Assembly (NCBI GenBank): GCA_022385805.1
Contig: MU277670.1
Span: forward strand, 281,875-345,874
Source: Pilatotrama ljubarskyi
Taxonomy: Eukaryota; Basidiomycota; Agaricomycetes; Polyporales; Polyporaceae
DNA: 64,000 nt
Direction: 5' to 3'
The notes under the pieces are model-generated. The model did no database searches. It saw only the letters and a list, made by a program, of their open reading frames with translations, and was not told the origin of the DNA. A program made the translations under genes and the position numbers. Within the stretch, counting starts at the first letter, position 1. The number at the start of each line of letters is the position of its first letter. Shown piece after piece: positions 36,901-50,074 of the stretch.

Positions 36901-39615
36901 CCGTCCTCTCCTGACTCGCGTCTTGTGGTTGCTCAGTGTCGACGACGGCAGCTACACGATATCCCAGGCGTTCGACAGATACAAGGGCGAAGCCGCGTTC
37001 TGGTACTGGATAACTTTGATCCCTCAATTGTGTCTGTCGCTCTCCCAGCGAGAGGCGAAGCAAGCACGATACATTCTTCTGAACTTGGCTAAGTTGTACC
37101 CGCAGGTCTGTCCTTTCAAACATCACTCCTGCTACTTGCGGACGTTAATTGTGGTGTGACAGGCTTTGTTCTTCCCCTTGCGTACTACGAAAGAAGATAT
37201 GAATCTCGTGAGACGACAAGCAACTCAGGCAGCTCAGGCGGCCGCGGCCGCGGCGGCTCGAGCGAACGCCTCACAAGCTGCTGCCAGTGCTGATGGTAAG
37301 TGGAAGATGCGACTTCGTTACTATATAATCTGACAGAGCTTCATATGCAGGAGCCGCCAAGTCCAATGGTAATCCCGACGAGAACGGTACCAATGTCCAG
37401 GCGTCATCGAGCGCCACAGGATCGAGCGCTCGACCGAATGAACCTCCCAGGCCTGTTCCTCCCGAGCTCTCCATACCTCTCGCCACGCGTCAATCCTGGG
37501 AGCTCATAGACGAGATTGTTCAAATACTGAAGACCGCCTTCCCGCTACTGATCCTGACTTTGGAGACCGTGGTCGAGCAGATCGCTCAGCGATTCAAGGC
37601 TTCAACAGAGGAGGAGATATACCGCTTGACCTGTATGCTGCTGCAGGATGCGATGCAGGTACTTCGTAGCACCACTCAGTGCACTACCCTTGCTGATGGA
37701 ACTATAGCAATATATCCACCGTATGTCCAGCGATGATGATGGTCAGCTCAACCCGACCACAGTCACCAACTTGGCTCGCCTTGCCGTCAACCTTTCGGGT
37801 TCAGCCCGCGTGAGTCCTACCCTCCGGACGAACTCTGTTTGCCATCCTGACCGCTTGAAAAGAGAGACTACGAGGAGGACTTCCTCAGAAGCAAACCGAC
37901 TCTGCAAGAATACATACGGAAGCTCATACAATGGCGTGACAAGTATGAGCGGTTGCTTGACGCTCGCCCGCGAGTCCAGTCCTTGGATAATCTCAGCCAT
38001 TACTTGATCGAGTTCCAGTACACGAAGTTCGATGAAGTCGAAGTACCAGGACAGTATACGGAGGTAAGGGCTCTCCCCTCGGCTCGAGTTCTACACCACG
38101 TTTAAGCTGCTTGCAGGACAAGGACACGAATCAGAACTTCGTACGCATTCGTAGGTTCGGTCCGAAGTACGACAACTGCCGATCGCATGGGTACTGCTAT
38201 CGGCGCTTGATGATCAAGGGCCACGACGGGTCGATAACGTCGTTCGCTGTCCAACTTCCTTCTGGACGTCACTGTCGTCGGGAAGAAAGGACCATGCAGA
38301 TATTCCGCACGCTGAATGGGTGCGTATCGTATGCTTTGGTGTCCTGATTCGATGCTGAAGGCCCTGATGGATGGCAGCACCTTGACTCGGAAGAAGGAGA
38401 CGCGGAAGCGTAATCTCCACTTCCATCTTCCAGCAGCTGTCTCATGTGCGCCCAACCTCCGCCTTCTTCAGAACGACGCCTCGTACGTCACCCTGGGCGA
38501 CATCTACGATCAACACTGCGAAGAGATTGGGATGGCCAGAGAGGAGCCGATCTTGATGTGTGGCGAAAAAGTCAAGGCTGCCATCCGTGAGTTCAAGCAA
38601 CGGAATGGGCGGGTGGTAGGCGGACACGGAAATCTGCTACAATACTGTGCTGACAGACTATCTTGCAGCCAAACAAGGGAGAATATTTCTTGTTGAAGAA
38701 GGAGCTGCTGGACGACGTGATAGCGAAGTCATGTCCCGAAGACGTACTGAGTCGCGTAAGTGGTCAGCAGGACGTTGTAGATAGGTGCTCATACCATGAC
38801 TGCAGTACATGATCAAGACGATGGAAGGACCTAGCGAGCTTTGGCGCATGCGGAAGGAATTCGCCCTGCAGTTGGCTTCTGTCAGCTTCATGACGTACCT
38901 CCTTTGTCTCAGCAGTCGTCTGCCCTCCCGTTTCCATTGGTCAAGATCCACAGGTCAGATTGCGATGAGCGAGATGCTTCCAGGTAATTGCCCAATGGTC
39001 ACGCATTCCACATAAAGCCCATGGCTCACACCGGAATTCCACAGGTCTCACCGCGCAGGCTCCGTACTTCACCTCGCCCGACGCTGTCCCATTCCGCTAC
39101 ACTCCTAACCTTCAGCACCTACTGGGCCCTATCCTCACGGAGGGTATACTTGCTTGTGGCATCATGTCTATCGGTCGCTGTCTCACCGAACCCGAGGTAC
39201 AGTCGAGGGATCGCTGTCGATGAGAACAACGTTAACCTTCTTGCCTTAGAACGAACTCGAGCACCAGCTCTGTCTCTTCGCGCGGGACGAAGTGATGACC
39301 TGGCTACACCAGCATCACCGTGGCAAGGTCCCGCAGATCGACTTGAACTTCCGTCTGAATGTCGCAGCCAACATCGAGAGTGTCGTAAAACGTGCAGAGA
39401 CCATGGCGTGCAAGCTGGAGCGGGACCAGGTACGTGCTTACAGGCTGAGCTGGTCTTACTCACTGTTCACACAACGCATGACATAGGTACTACAGCAGAA
39501 CGCGCAGAACATCAGCAATACTCCGGTCGTACAGACCGTGCTCAACCTCATCTCCACCGCGACGAATCCTCTCAACCTTGTGAAGATGAACGAGATGTTT
39601 GCGGCATGGTTCTGA
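27981..39615 (+). CDS. TRA1: TRA1/TRRAP, PIKK-family pseudokinase of SAGA and NuA4
   Basis: Giant activator-binding scaffold shared by the SAGA and NuA4 acetyltransferase complexes. Exon 1 ([20 protein letters not shown]) ends ADPSI, and the first intron joins to [24 protein letters not shown] repeats fill two very long exons (about 30.9-34.1 and 34.2-37.1 kb), with FAT-domain text such as [20 protein letters not shown]. An Ala-rich linker near 37220-37290 leads to the kinase-like part: [45 protein letters not shown] and RNLHFHLPA. The catalytic-loop region reads [20 protein letters not shown], lacking the DRH..N and DFG residues of active PIKKs, as expected for TRA1. The FATC end is [13 protein letters not shown]. 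Roughly 3,500-3,600 residues, in the family range. The 3' third has many small introns. Confidence 0.96.
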
Positions 39616-39738
39616 GCGGCATTCTTGGATCATCACACTGGCATCATTCGGGCGGCTATCCTGCATTGTAACTGTACTACTAGACCGGACTGTATACCAT
39701 GTATGGCGTAATGCATATATCTTGTGACTGGCATAGGA

Positions 39739-41650
39739 CTAGATGCGATGGAACCCTTCAGTCTGTCGGAACGCATTGATTTCGCGTTCGCTGGACAGCA
39801 TCATCTGCCGGGGGGCCATGTTTAGCCTGGTGAGGCAAAGACACATATGAACCCTGACCTCTTCAGCCATGTTGTATATCTCGGACCCTGGTCTGTTATA
39901 CATCATCGCGTTCGCGAACATGAGGTATATGTCGCGTTGGAACTCAAGAGAGTTCGAGATCAAACCGTCTTTGACCCTGGACTTGATCGTTTTCAGGTCC
40001 ATTGGTCGCTTGACGATGTCGTGGTAGTCAGGAGCTTCGGACTTCTTGATCGGATTGTGGAAGATGTTCCCGTAACGGTGCGCTGATATCTGGGAATGTA
40101 GCATGCCTATCACGTTTTGGAAGCGTTTCGATACCATAGGCGTATCCGCGCCTGCGCCTGAGCGGTCTCTGCGGCGCGTTCTGGGAGTACCTGGTGCATT
40201 TTGTGGGCATTTTGCAGACGCAGTGCAAGATGCGTGTGCACGCACCTTCATCCTCGTCCGCAGGCTCGGAGTCCTCTCTAGGTCGTTTGCGCTCGCGTTG
40301 GGCCTCTAGCATCAGAGTATCCTCCTCCGATGCCTTCCGCTTGCCTGAAAGGATGGTGAGTAGAGTGTCCATCTCACGCAAGCAATCTGCTCGCCTTCAG
40401 CTCGTGATGAGGATGCAGTCTCCTGCGCCACGCTGATCGGGACTTCCGGCGACTCAGGGTCTTCTGGAGCATCGTCTCCTAGGGGAGGGTGCGGGCTACC
40501 CTCGACGTTCGCTTGCTCCTCCACATCGGAGACCTCCATCTGACCCGGGGGTTCTTCATGCGGCGTCTCTTCTGAGGCAGGGGAGGTGTCGTCCTCCGGT
40601 GCGTTCTCTGGAGGCTTGTCTGACGTGCAATTGCCAATGAGCTCATCGACGGCTTCGTTATCGGAGCCTTCCTCCGGCTAAGGTTTTCTGTCATGCATGA
40701 AACAGGACAAGTATCAAATAGCACGCACTTTGTCCTCGGCCTCGAGCACAGGAGGGACCTCTTGGACTTCGGAGGCCACATCTTCCTCGATAGGAGCATG
40801 TTCTTCGCGTTCCTGCCTCACGAGTTACGATATATCGTAGTAGGACAGCAACAGCGCTTACTGTTCGGCTCTCAGGAGAGGTAGTCACGACCGAAACTAC
40901 AGCTCCCTCAGTGGCCACTTCCGTCTCGGTTGGTTGAGCCTCGTTCGAGGATTCTCCGCTACCCTCCGGCAGCACATCCTTGCCAGCATCAGTAGCTAGA
41001 GCGGCACGAATCTTGTCATCCCACGCGCCGCTCCGTATCTCGTCAATTTCTGTGACGAGCTTCCTATACGTGTGCTCCGTAAGCAGTTCATCGTCTTGAA
41101 CTGCCGCTCCGACGTACTTGAATCGTGCTTCCTCCGCGGCTATGAGTGCCTTAAGCTCCGTCACGCGTGCCACATAGTACCGTTGTGCCAATTTCAGATG
41201 TTTCTCTGCTAGCACATCGGTCGGCATCAGTCAGCAGCGGTGGAGGCATACAAACTTACATCGAGGGCCAACATCTGTTTGCGACCTTCACGAAGAAATA
41301 TGAGCGGCCAAGCGGTGCATATGTATACGGGTCTCCCTCTCACCATTCTAAGCCCGCCTCTTCCATAAGGCGCCGATGCAACACGGGGCATGACTTTTAC
41401 ATCACCAAGCAAGGATGAGACTCGTATTACAGTGCATGGCTGGTGAAATCGTGCTGACTTGTGCCGTAAATGCCCCCTTCGGCTGAGAGATGAGAGGATG
41501 GTTGGATAGTAACTTCGCCACCTCTGGCCATGCGTTCGTGCCAAACTCATGCACGGCTTGGGCGAAGATCAGCCGTTCGACGTTGTTCAAATTCGCCACG
41601 TCCAGCTCAGGCGTCGAGGGTGACTTCTGCGAGCGTACTCCTGAGGCCAT
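39739..41650 (-). CDS. Bromodomain protein, BRD8/Bdc1-like (NuA4 subunit)
   Basis: Nuclear acetyl-lysine reader; the fission yeast relative Bdc1 and human BRD8 are NuA4/TIP60 subunits. The N-terminus has a SANT-like segment (NNVERLIFAQAVHEFGTNAW followed by PEVAKLL). A helical region follows (KHLKLAQRYYVARVTELKAL), as do EIDEIRSGAWDDKIRAALAT, a long acidic linker, and GKRKASEEDTLMLEAQRERK with a probable nuclear signal. The C-terminal bromodomain reads RFQNVIGMLHSQISAHRYGN, NPIKKSEAPDYHDIVKRPMD, LKTIKSRVKDGLISNSLEFQ and DIYLMFANAMMYNRPGSEIY. It keeps the YHDIV and the acetyl-lysine-binding Asn (MMYNR). The start is taken at 41650 (MASGVRSQKS); 41704 is an in-frame alternative. The stop TAG lies at 39739-39741, 123 bp from the convergent TRA1 stop. 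Confidence 0.85.
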
Positions 41651-41978
41651 CTTGGTGGGTCCCAGCAACGAAGTGGCGGAGGTCAAGAGAGAGAAGTCAC
41701 GCATACATTCTGGCCAAGACGAATACCGGCGCCGTGTCTGCCATTTGCAGGGCCAACGCTGTTTGACTCCGCGTCGCGCTGAGAACCGCCGCGGTCGTCT
41801 CCGAGCCGGTGGCCGGAGGTGCGCCGGGAGCGGTGATCCGTCACGAGCGCTCTCCCTGTGACGACGGCGTGGGGCCGGCGCAGCTCCGGCGGCGACCGAC
41901 AGTACGCGCGGCCAACGTCACCCTCGCTCGAGGTGACAACCCCAACTTGGCTGCGGTCGTGCTTGCACTCCAACCACC
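41651..41978. other. Divergent promoter region BRD8-like / proteinase A
   Basis: No gene. Near 41915-41943 an imperfect inverted repeat (GTCACC...CTCGAGGTGAC) lies close to the PEP4 start. No CACGTG seen. Confidence 0.4.
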
Positions 41979-43543
<1,565 letters not shown>

Positions 43544-43888
43544 AGGCTTGCTTTGGAACTGGATGGACCCATGATTCAGCACCTTAGTGTTACGCTTTCT
43601 TGATACCTGCATGTACAACATATCATCATTCACGGAATCATAAGTATGTTATCGGTATTGCTCTTCCTGGTCGTAGATACGTACAGTACTATGAATTTGG
43701 TGATGTCATGCGCGCCGCCGTCCCTGGGCGTCTCCGGTTCGAATTCTGGACAGGTTCTTGAAGCTTTGAAGAGTCGTTGCAGGGGAATGCGTCCACAGAT
43801 CTACAGTATGTCCTTGTTTCTTGCTTGCCTGCTCTCATGATCGATCTTTCGCAAGACGACACTGTAGCTAGAGCATTGTAAACTCGAA
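43544..43888. other. Intergenic between PEP4 and the DCAF8-like gene
   Basis: 3' region of PEP4 and upstream region of the next gene. No gene or named site seen. Confidence 0.45.
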
Positions 43889-45987
43889 ATGCGCTCGAAC
43901 TTCTTGGAAACAACCTTGACTACCTCTTCGTTGCCACCGTCCTCTATCCGATCTCGCCGTTGGAAAGAGGACCTCCTATCTGCTGCTTATTGCAGTGGGA
44001 GGTTGGATCGAGTCAACGTTCTCGGCAGCGATACTACTGGCCACACCGGCTGTGTCAATGCGCTCTCTTGGGCTAGGGGAGGCGACATCCTCATAAGCAG
44101 CGGCGATGATACAACGTACGTGTTCGTACTATGCGGTATCGTCTAATATCCCCATCTCTAATCCACACTGGTCTGAAGGGTCCGCCTTTGGAGGCTTGAT
44201 GTGGAGAATGACCGGGACTACTCGTTCAATTGCGACGCCGTCATACATACTGGGCACCGGGCCAATATCTTCAATGCGCAAATGCTTCCGCATTCATCCC
44301 GTATGTAGGTACCAAGCTGCATTACCCTATATGCTGCTTCCCGACAAGAATCAGCGTCACCGTCGCAGGGGATAGGCAGATTCGCGTATTCGACCATGAG
44401 AAGGCTGGTGGCCTTCCCGGCAGTGACGGAGAGACGCAATACTATGCGCGACAAGCAGCGATCCGGGTTCTACGGTGCCACCAGGGACGGGTGAAGCGAA
44501 TCGTTACGGAGGATAGTCCGGATTTGTTCCTGACTGTCGCAGAGGTACGTAATCGCGGTGTCAGTGAGTCTGTTGAGGAGTTCGCCAACAGAGGAGACAT
44601 GACTCCAGGATGGCTCCGTTCGTCAGCATGATCTGCGCGTCCCACATACGTGCTCAGTGTCATGTCCTGCGCCCTTGGTCCAGCTAAGCCATGAGCTGTC
44701 AACGTTGTCCCTGTCACCTCTCACCCCGTACCAATTTGTCGTAGCCGGAGCTTCGCCATTTGTAAGTACACTAGCACGTTCCTTGGCACGTTTGCTCACT
44801 CATATCAGGGTTACCTCTTTGATAGACGACACGCTGGCCGCCATTTCCGCGAAGAGTGGGGTCAGCCTCCGGATAGTGGTGAGGTCACCACCTGCGTGCG
44901 TCGATTTGGACGTGCTGCTCGGGGGCAACATGAACGCAGAGGACTTGAGCACATCACCGGTTCGAGAATGGCCTCCAGTAACGGTCACGAAGTGCTACTA
45001 TGTGTGTCTTCTCGCAAACTCTGCGGTGGCCTCCGAAGTTGACCCTTCGACAGCATACAGTTCGGACTCAGTCTACCTATATTCTACCAAGGATGACCCT
45101 CAACCGTCGAGTATGGCGACCGAGGAGTCATCTATCCTGCCATCTTATAAGAGAAAGAGCGGCCGCAGACCTCCTACCGAGCGTCACGATGATAATGATG
45201 CGGAGATGGACCGAGCGCGATCAGAGCGTGACGCTCTCATGGACGAGGATATCGAGCGGATACGGGCGGAGAGTACTCCGTCCCCTCAAGGGTTACTCCG
45301 GCCGACCGTGGAGGAAGACTCGAATACTGAGGGCCATGATAGTCGCGAAGATGACCACGAAGAACTTGAAGAGGAAGAAGAGGATGAGGAGGAGGAGGAG
45401 GAGGACAGCGAGCCCAGAGGCGATGAACGCTATGCCAAGGTGCCTACCATCATGCCTCGCTCGCGCTTCTCGGGAGCCTGCAACGTCGAGACCGTCAAGG
45501 ACGGTGAGTATTGTGGAGTGCCTATGTGGCTCACAACTAACGATCCCTCGCAGTGAACTTCCTCGGACCACGGGATGAGTTCGTCGTGTCTGGTTCGGAC
45601 GACGGCAACTGGTTCATGTGGGAGAAGGATACGGGCCGGCTTCACGACATCCTTGAAGGCGACGGCACTGTTGTGAATGTCATCGAAGGACACCCTTATC
45701 TCCCTCTCGTCGCAGTCAGCGGCATAGATACTACGGTGAAGGTGGGTGCTCATCTTGCCTGCTACTACTCGGATCATATTCACGCGCGTTACAATGTCCA
45801 GCTCTTCGCGCCCACACCAGGCCCTAGCAGTTTCTCCCGCCTCGATAGGGCAGAGTCCATAATCAGTCGCAATGCTGAAGCAGCCACGGCGCGGAGTGAG
45901 CTTTCTAATTTGCTATTGTACTACCGACTAGCGCGGCAGCTGGCCGAAAATGGCGGAGAGGGTGTAGCTCAGTGCCCCCTTCAGTGA
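43889..45987 (+). CDS. WD40 protein of the DCAF8/WDR42 type (CUL4-DDB1 substrate receptor)
   Basis: Predicted substrate-recognition subunit of a CUL4-DDB1 ubiquitin ligase, by similarity to DCAF8 and its relatives. WD-repeat text: LGSDTTGHTGCVNALSWARG, GDILISSGDDTT, VIHTGHRANIFNAQMLPHSS, ITVAGDRQIRVFDHE, RCHQGRVKRIVTEDSPDLFL, then VAGASPFGYLFDRRHAG. An intron with donor gtgtgtctt joins GHEVLLS to YSSDSVYLYSTKDD, the family's penultimate blade. A very acidic loop (mostly Glu/Asp) interrupts the propeller before VNFLGPRDEFVVSGSDDGNW and VVNVIEGHPYLPLVAVSGID. The end is LFAPTPGPSSFSRLDRAESI and a helical tail. Several short introns. The stop TGA is at 45985-45987. The role is inferred from family, not shown. 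Confidence 0.8.
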
Positions 45988-46882
45988 CATGGACGTTCCA
46001 TAGCGACTCTTGACTTCAGCTGTACATATATCTGATGTATTCTACGTTTTGCATCACTGGACGTGGGTTTTGGACCTCGTTGCGAAGAACATGCGGCTCA
46101 GGCTGCGTCACAGCGCGGGCGGTCCGCATGTGTGTATACGGCGCCGGTCCAAAACTCGGGATGGTTCGAATCTTGCAGTAGACCACCACTCTACTCTGAT
46201 CGTTCAGTACTTATCTCTGACGCGATGCAGATGTCTTTCTGTTAGCACCACTCAAGGAAACCCCAGAGTAGGAGTGGGGATATCTTGTGTCGGCTTTCAT
46301 GCTGGACGAAGGAGAAGCCTTCGGTTGGCGGTGCCACAAGCTCTAGCTCCTACCACGACCCCTGCCTGGGGACTGCTCGCTTTCATCTGCTGCTGTTGCC
46401 CGGTGCTCCGTATGCTTTGATCAGAGCTATTTACTCTGACGTTTGGTACGCATATAGGGCTGTTGGTAGCCTTTCTATCCCGTAAGTACTACAGTTTCTG
46501 TCGTCGGAGTACGTCCAGTGAGACGTTCTGCTGACTACATGGGCTCCCTCTCGACCTTCCCTGCTTTCCAGTCATCACCACCGTCCGCGAGGCGCAGGCA
46601 TTCGTACTAGTGAGATTGGGAGAGCCTTGCATTGAACCTGTTTTGAGCTGGCGCGGAAGTTTGTGGAGGGCAAACCCTTGACCTTTGACTTTGCGCCGTC
46701 ACGGTCCACGTAACGTGAGCGTCCAACTCGACGCTCATCTCGCCTCCTGCCATCACCTCGCACGCCCTTGCCAGCGCAATTTGCATGCATATTAGCAAGC
46801 GACCGAGACGACTAAGCCCGGGAATAGACAATTGGGACGCCAGTGCAGGTTCGGCATCACGAGTCTCGACCCAACGACATTC
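45988..46882. other. Longest gene-free gap (895 bp): DCAF8-like 3' region and kinase promoter
   Basis: Open frames here lack conserved motifs and carry splice-like signals only by chance. No tRNA or E-box found. May contain an unseen leader exon of the kinase gene. Confidence 0.45.
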
Positions 46883-49800
46883 ATGTCAGGCTCACACACG
46901 CAACAAGACCACGACGTTCAACGTTCTCCAAGATCTTCTCGCCACGGCCGCGACATGAGAAGAGAAGAGTCAGGTTCACGTAGCCGGTACGACGTGGAGG
47001 ACCGGTGGAGGATGCCAGACACGCCCGAACGCTACATGTATGACCGCAGAGACGAGCAGCCACGGGGAGGAGACTCGCGTGATTCACGAGAGGGAGATGG
47101 ATGGTCGAGGCATGGACACAACGACGTACGGGATTCCCCTTCTGCTCGACAGCGGCTGCAGGGCCGTGAACATAGCCATTCAACCCACTCTCGACAGGAC
47201 TCTGCCGGTTGGGCACCTACGCATCGTCACGATGACCGAGCTGGCGGCTACGGCCGAGAAAGTCGCTCGGGCCAGCACAGCGGCGGCTCACGCCATGAGA
47301 AAGACTCGAGAGAGGACCGTAGGGAGGGTGCGCCTCGGGAATGGCAGAGAGATAATGGTTGGGAGTCTCGCAAGGGCTCTTCGGCCTCGCACGCTTGGGA
47401 CGACCCTCCCCGACAGTGGTCCTCTGGTCCCGGTGAGACATCCAATCGCGAAGACCGGTCTTGGGAGCCGTCCGCTTCATGGCAGCCTGGTCGCAAGGAC
47501 AACGGCTCGCATTCGAACCAACGGAGCCAGAACCACAATCACAAGAACAAGAACAAGGGCAAGGGAGGTAAGAAGAATGGGAGCCACAACAGCAATAAGC
47601 AAAAGCGCAACTGGCGCGACGACGACAGCCAACTGAACAAGTTCGTCCATATTTCTATCCTCGATACTGCGTTGTTGACGTTCAATACAGTTGGACTCGT
47701 CGGGACACGTCTTCATCCAAGAATCCCCCGCCGTCAACAGGAAAACGTCGTCAGCGCCGTTCGCCATCGCCTGGGCGCTCTCGCTCCCCTGCAGAATCAT
47801 ACTACTCTCGTCGGTCATATCGGAGTCGGTCTCGTTCGCTGGATACCCCGAAGCGCCGCCGACGTGACGACAGTCCTCGTGGACGCAGTCCAAGCTACTC
47901 TGATAGACATCGCGGTCGAGACTCACGGCGTGACGCACGGTACTCCCGTTCGCCACCTTCAAGCATCAGCAGTCGAGGGCGGGGCAGGCGAAGGAGTTTG
48001 TCTTCAGTCTCGAGCTATAGCAGGAGCAGGTCTCGGAGCCCTACCCAAAGTCCTGGCGAACGTCCAAGAGCCAAGCATCGACTACCTCCGGCGACCAGCA
48101 TCAGGGATATCCCATTACCAAAGGGTGGGACATTCCGCAATGGTCAAAATCGCAACCGGAAAGGAGGTAATAAGAACGCCAATGGGAAGCTCTCTGAAGT
48201 GCGTTTTGACGATTCTGAAGTGGCCGACCAACTCACCTTTGAGCGACAGCTCTTCCCGGGACTCCCTGAGCGCCCAAGTACCTCCGCCTCGAAGTCAATG
48301 CCGCCTCCTAAGCTACCTGCAACGCGTCGGAAGTCCCCGTCACCGTCAGGAGGGTTGCGGCAAAGCACCACTACGACAGCCTCCGGCTCCAGTGTGGGCA
48401 AGAAACCGGGATTCAAGCCGATAGGGCAAGCAAGTAGCTCGCTCAAGAGGTTCTTCCCAGGCGATGACGAGGAGGATACGCCTCCGCCTCCTACCCACCG
48501 GTCTCGACAACGTCCTCCGACTCCACAGCCTGATTCTCCCGAACTACAAACGACTCGCCTCAGTGGAGACAGCTCCCCAAGTCGTGCTACATCTCCACAT
48601 GGTCGACGGTCTTCGGCTGATCATGAAGGGAGCCCTCATCGGTCGCCAGGATCCGGCAAGAATGACTCATCCGGGGCTCGCTCGCGTGCGAGTGGCAAGG
48701 CTCGTCGCAGGAATGTAGCGCAGACGCCTTCGCACGTCGGCAACCAGGAGAAGCTATACGTTGTACTTGGTCAGGTTGGCTCTGGGACCTTTGGCAAGGT
48801 ATTCAAGGCGAGCAATACAGCCAACGGGCGCATGGTCGCCTTGAAGCTTATCAGGATGGAGTCGGAGAAGGACGGTTTCCCTGTGACGGCTATGCGGGAA
48901 GTAAAGCTCTTGCAGTCGTTGCGGCATGAGAACGTCGTCCAGTTGTACGAGATGTTAGTCTCGAAAGGTGCGATGGTGTTGTCTGTACAGTCTTGATTGG
49001 TTTGCTAATCCCAGCTCAAGGCTCTGTGTACATGGTATTCGAGTACATGGATCACGACCTCACTGGTGTTTTGTCCCAAACCCAGTTTGAGTTCACGGAG
49101 GCGCATTTGAAGTCGTTCTGCCGACAGATGCTTGCTGGGCTCGCGTACCTTCACCACAAAGGCGTCATCCACCGCGACATCAAGGGGTCAAACATCTTGG
49201 TCAACAACCGTGGGGAGTTGAAGCTCGCGGACTTCGGTCTGGCGCGCTTCTACCAGAAGCGTCGCAAGAGCGATTACACCAACCGTGTAATTACCCAGTG
49301 GTACCGACCGCCAGAGCTACTTCTTGGGGCGACCGTGTATGGACCGGAAGTCGACATGTGGAGCGCAGGGTATGCTTTATGCCGCGTCTCCTGGCTCAGG
49401 TCGACTGATACTGCTTCAGGTGCATCATGCTCGAGCTCTTCACCAAGAAGCCTGTCTTCCAGGGTGCAGACGAGATCCATCAAGTCCAGGTCGTGTACAA
49501 GATCATGGGTACTCCCTCGGTCGAAGAGTGGCCAGGGATCGCCAGCCTACCGTGGTACGAGCTGCTCAGGCCCCCCGAAGTCATACCCAATCGTTTCAGG
49601 GAGCTCTTCAAGAAGTAGGGTTGAATTAGTCCGATAATGCGCCATATTCTGACATTCCCACATCTCAGGTGGCTCACCCCGGCGGGTCTGGATCTCGCTG
49701 AGAGACTCCTCACATACAACCCTGAGCGTCGTATCACGGCCCTGCAAGCGCTTGAGGCGCCGTACTTCAACCAGGAGCAGCCGCCAGCTGCGGCCCCAGT

Positions 49801-49952
49801 CGGGTACGTATGGATCCTCCTCGTTGTGTACTCAACACTCACACGGATGTAGTCTCTCGGCGCTCCAGGGAGAGTGGCACGAGATGGAGACGAAGCGAGA
49901 ACGCGAGAAGAAGCGGAAGAGAGATGAGGAAGGAGGCGGCGAGCAGTTCTGA
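46883..49952 (+). CDS. CDK12/Ctk1-type cyclin-dependent kinase with RS-rich N-terminus
   Basis: RNA polymerase II C-terminal-domain kinase of the Ctk1/CDK12 class, placing Ser2 phosphates during elongation (family knowledge). The first 590 or so residues are disordered: Arg/Ser/Gly/His-rich (SGSHTQQDHDVQRSPRSSRH), then NKNKGKGGKKNGSHNSNKQK, and after an intron an RS domain (YRSRSRSLDTPKRRRRDDS, SSYSRSRSRSPTQSPGE). The kinase starts YVVLGQVGSGTFGKVFKASN, with VALKLIRMESEKDGFPVTAM then REVKLL (Ctk1/CDK12-like PITAIRE equivalent). It continues with HRDIKGSNILVNNRGE, ADFGLARFYQKRR, VITQWYRPPELLLGATVYGP and CIMLELFTKKPVFQGADEIH. All catalytic residues are intact. A basic tail ends it. The start at 46883 is preferred; 46832 is in frame upstream. 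About 930 residues; five introns. Confidence 0.9.
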
Positions 49953-50074
49953 CCCTTCCGATCATGCGTTGTGCTCAGGATGCTATTGTATTGTCGTACA
50001 CATTGTACACTCCCCGCATGGACTGCTATCGGCCACCGCTGACAGGAGTACATCTCGTATATTGTAGAGCGCTA

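Noticed and set aside
43732..43755. CCGGTTCGAATTCTGG, tRNA-like T arm
   Set aside because: No matching acceptor or D arm around it; appears to be a chance palindrome.
45966..45985. GTGTAGCTCAGTGCC, like a tRNA D arm
   Set aside because: It lies within the last codons of the DCAF8-like gene and has no tRNA fold downstream.
46150..46175. GGTTCGAATCT, like a tRNA B box
   Set aside because: The flanking bases do not form a T stem, and no A box or acceptor stem is found upstream.
45988..46882. Open frames in the 895-bp gap as a small gene
   Set aside because: No frame has a conserved motif, and none has a plausible start with a spliced continuation.
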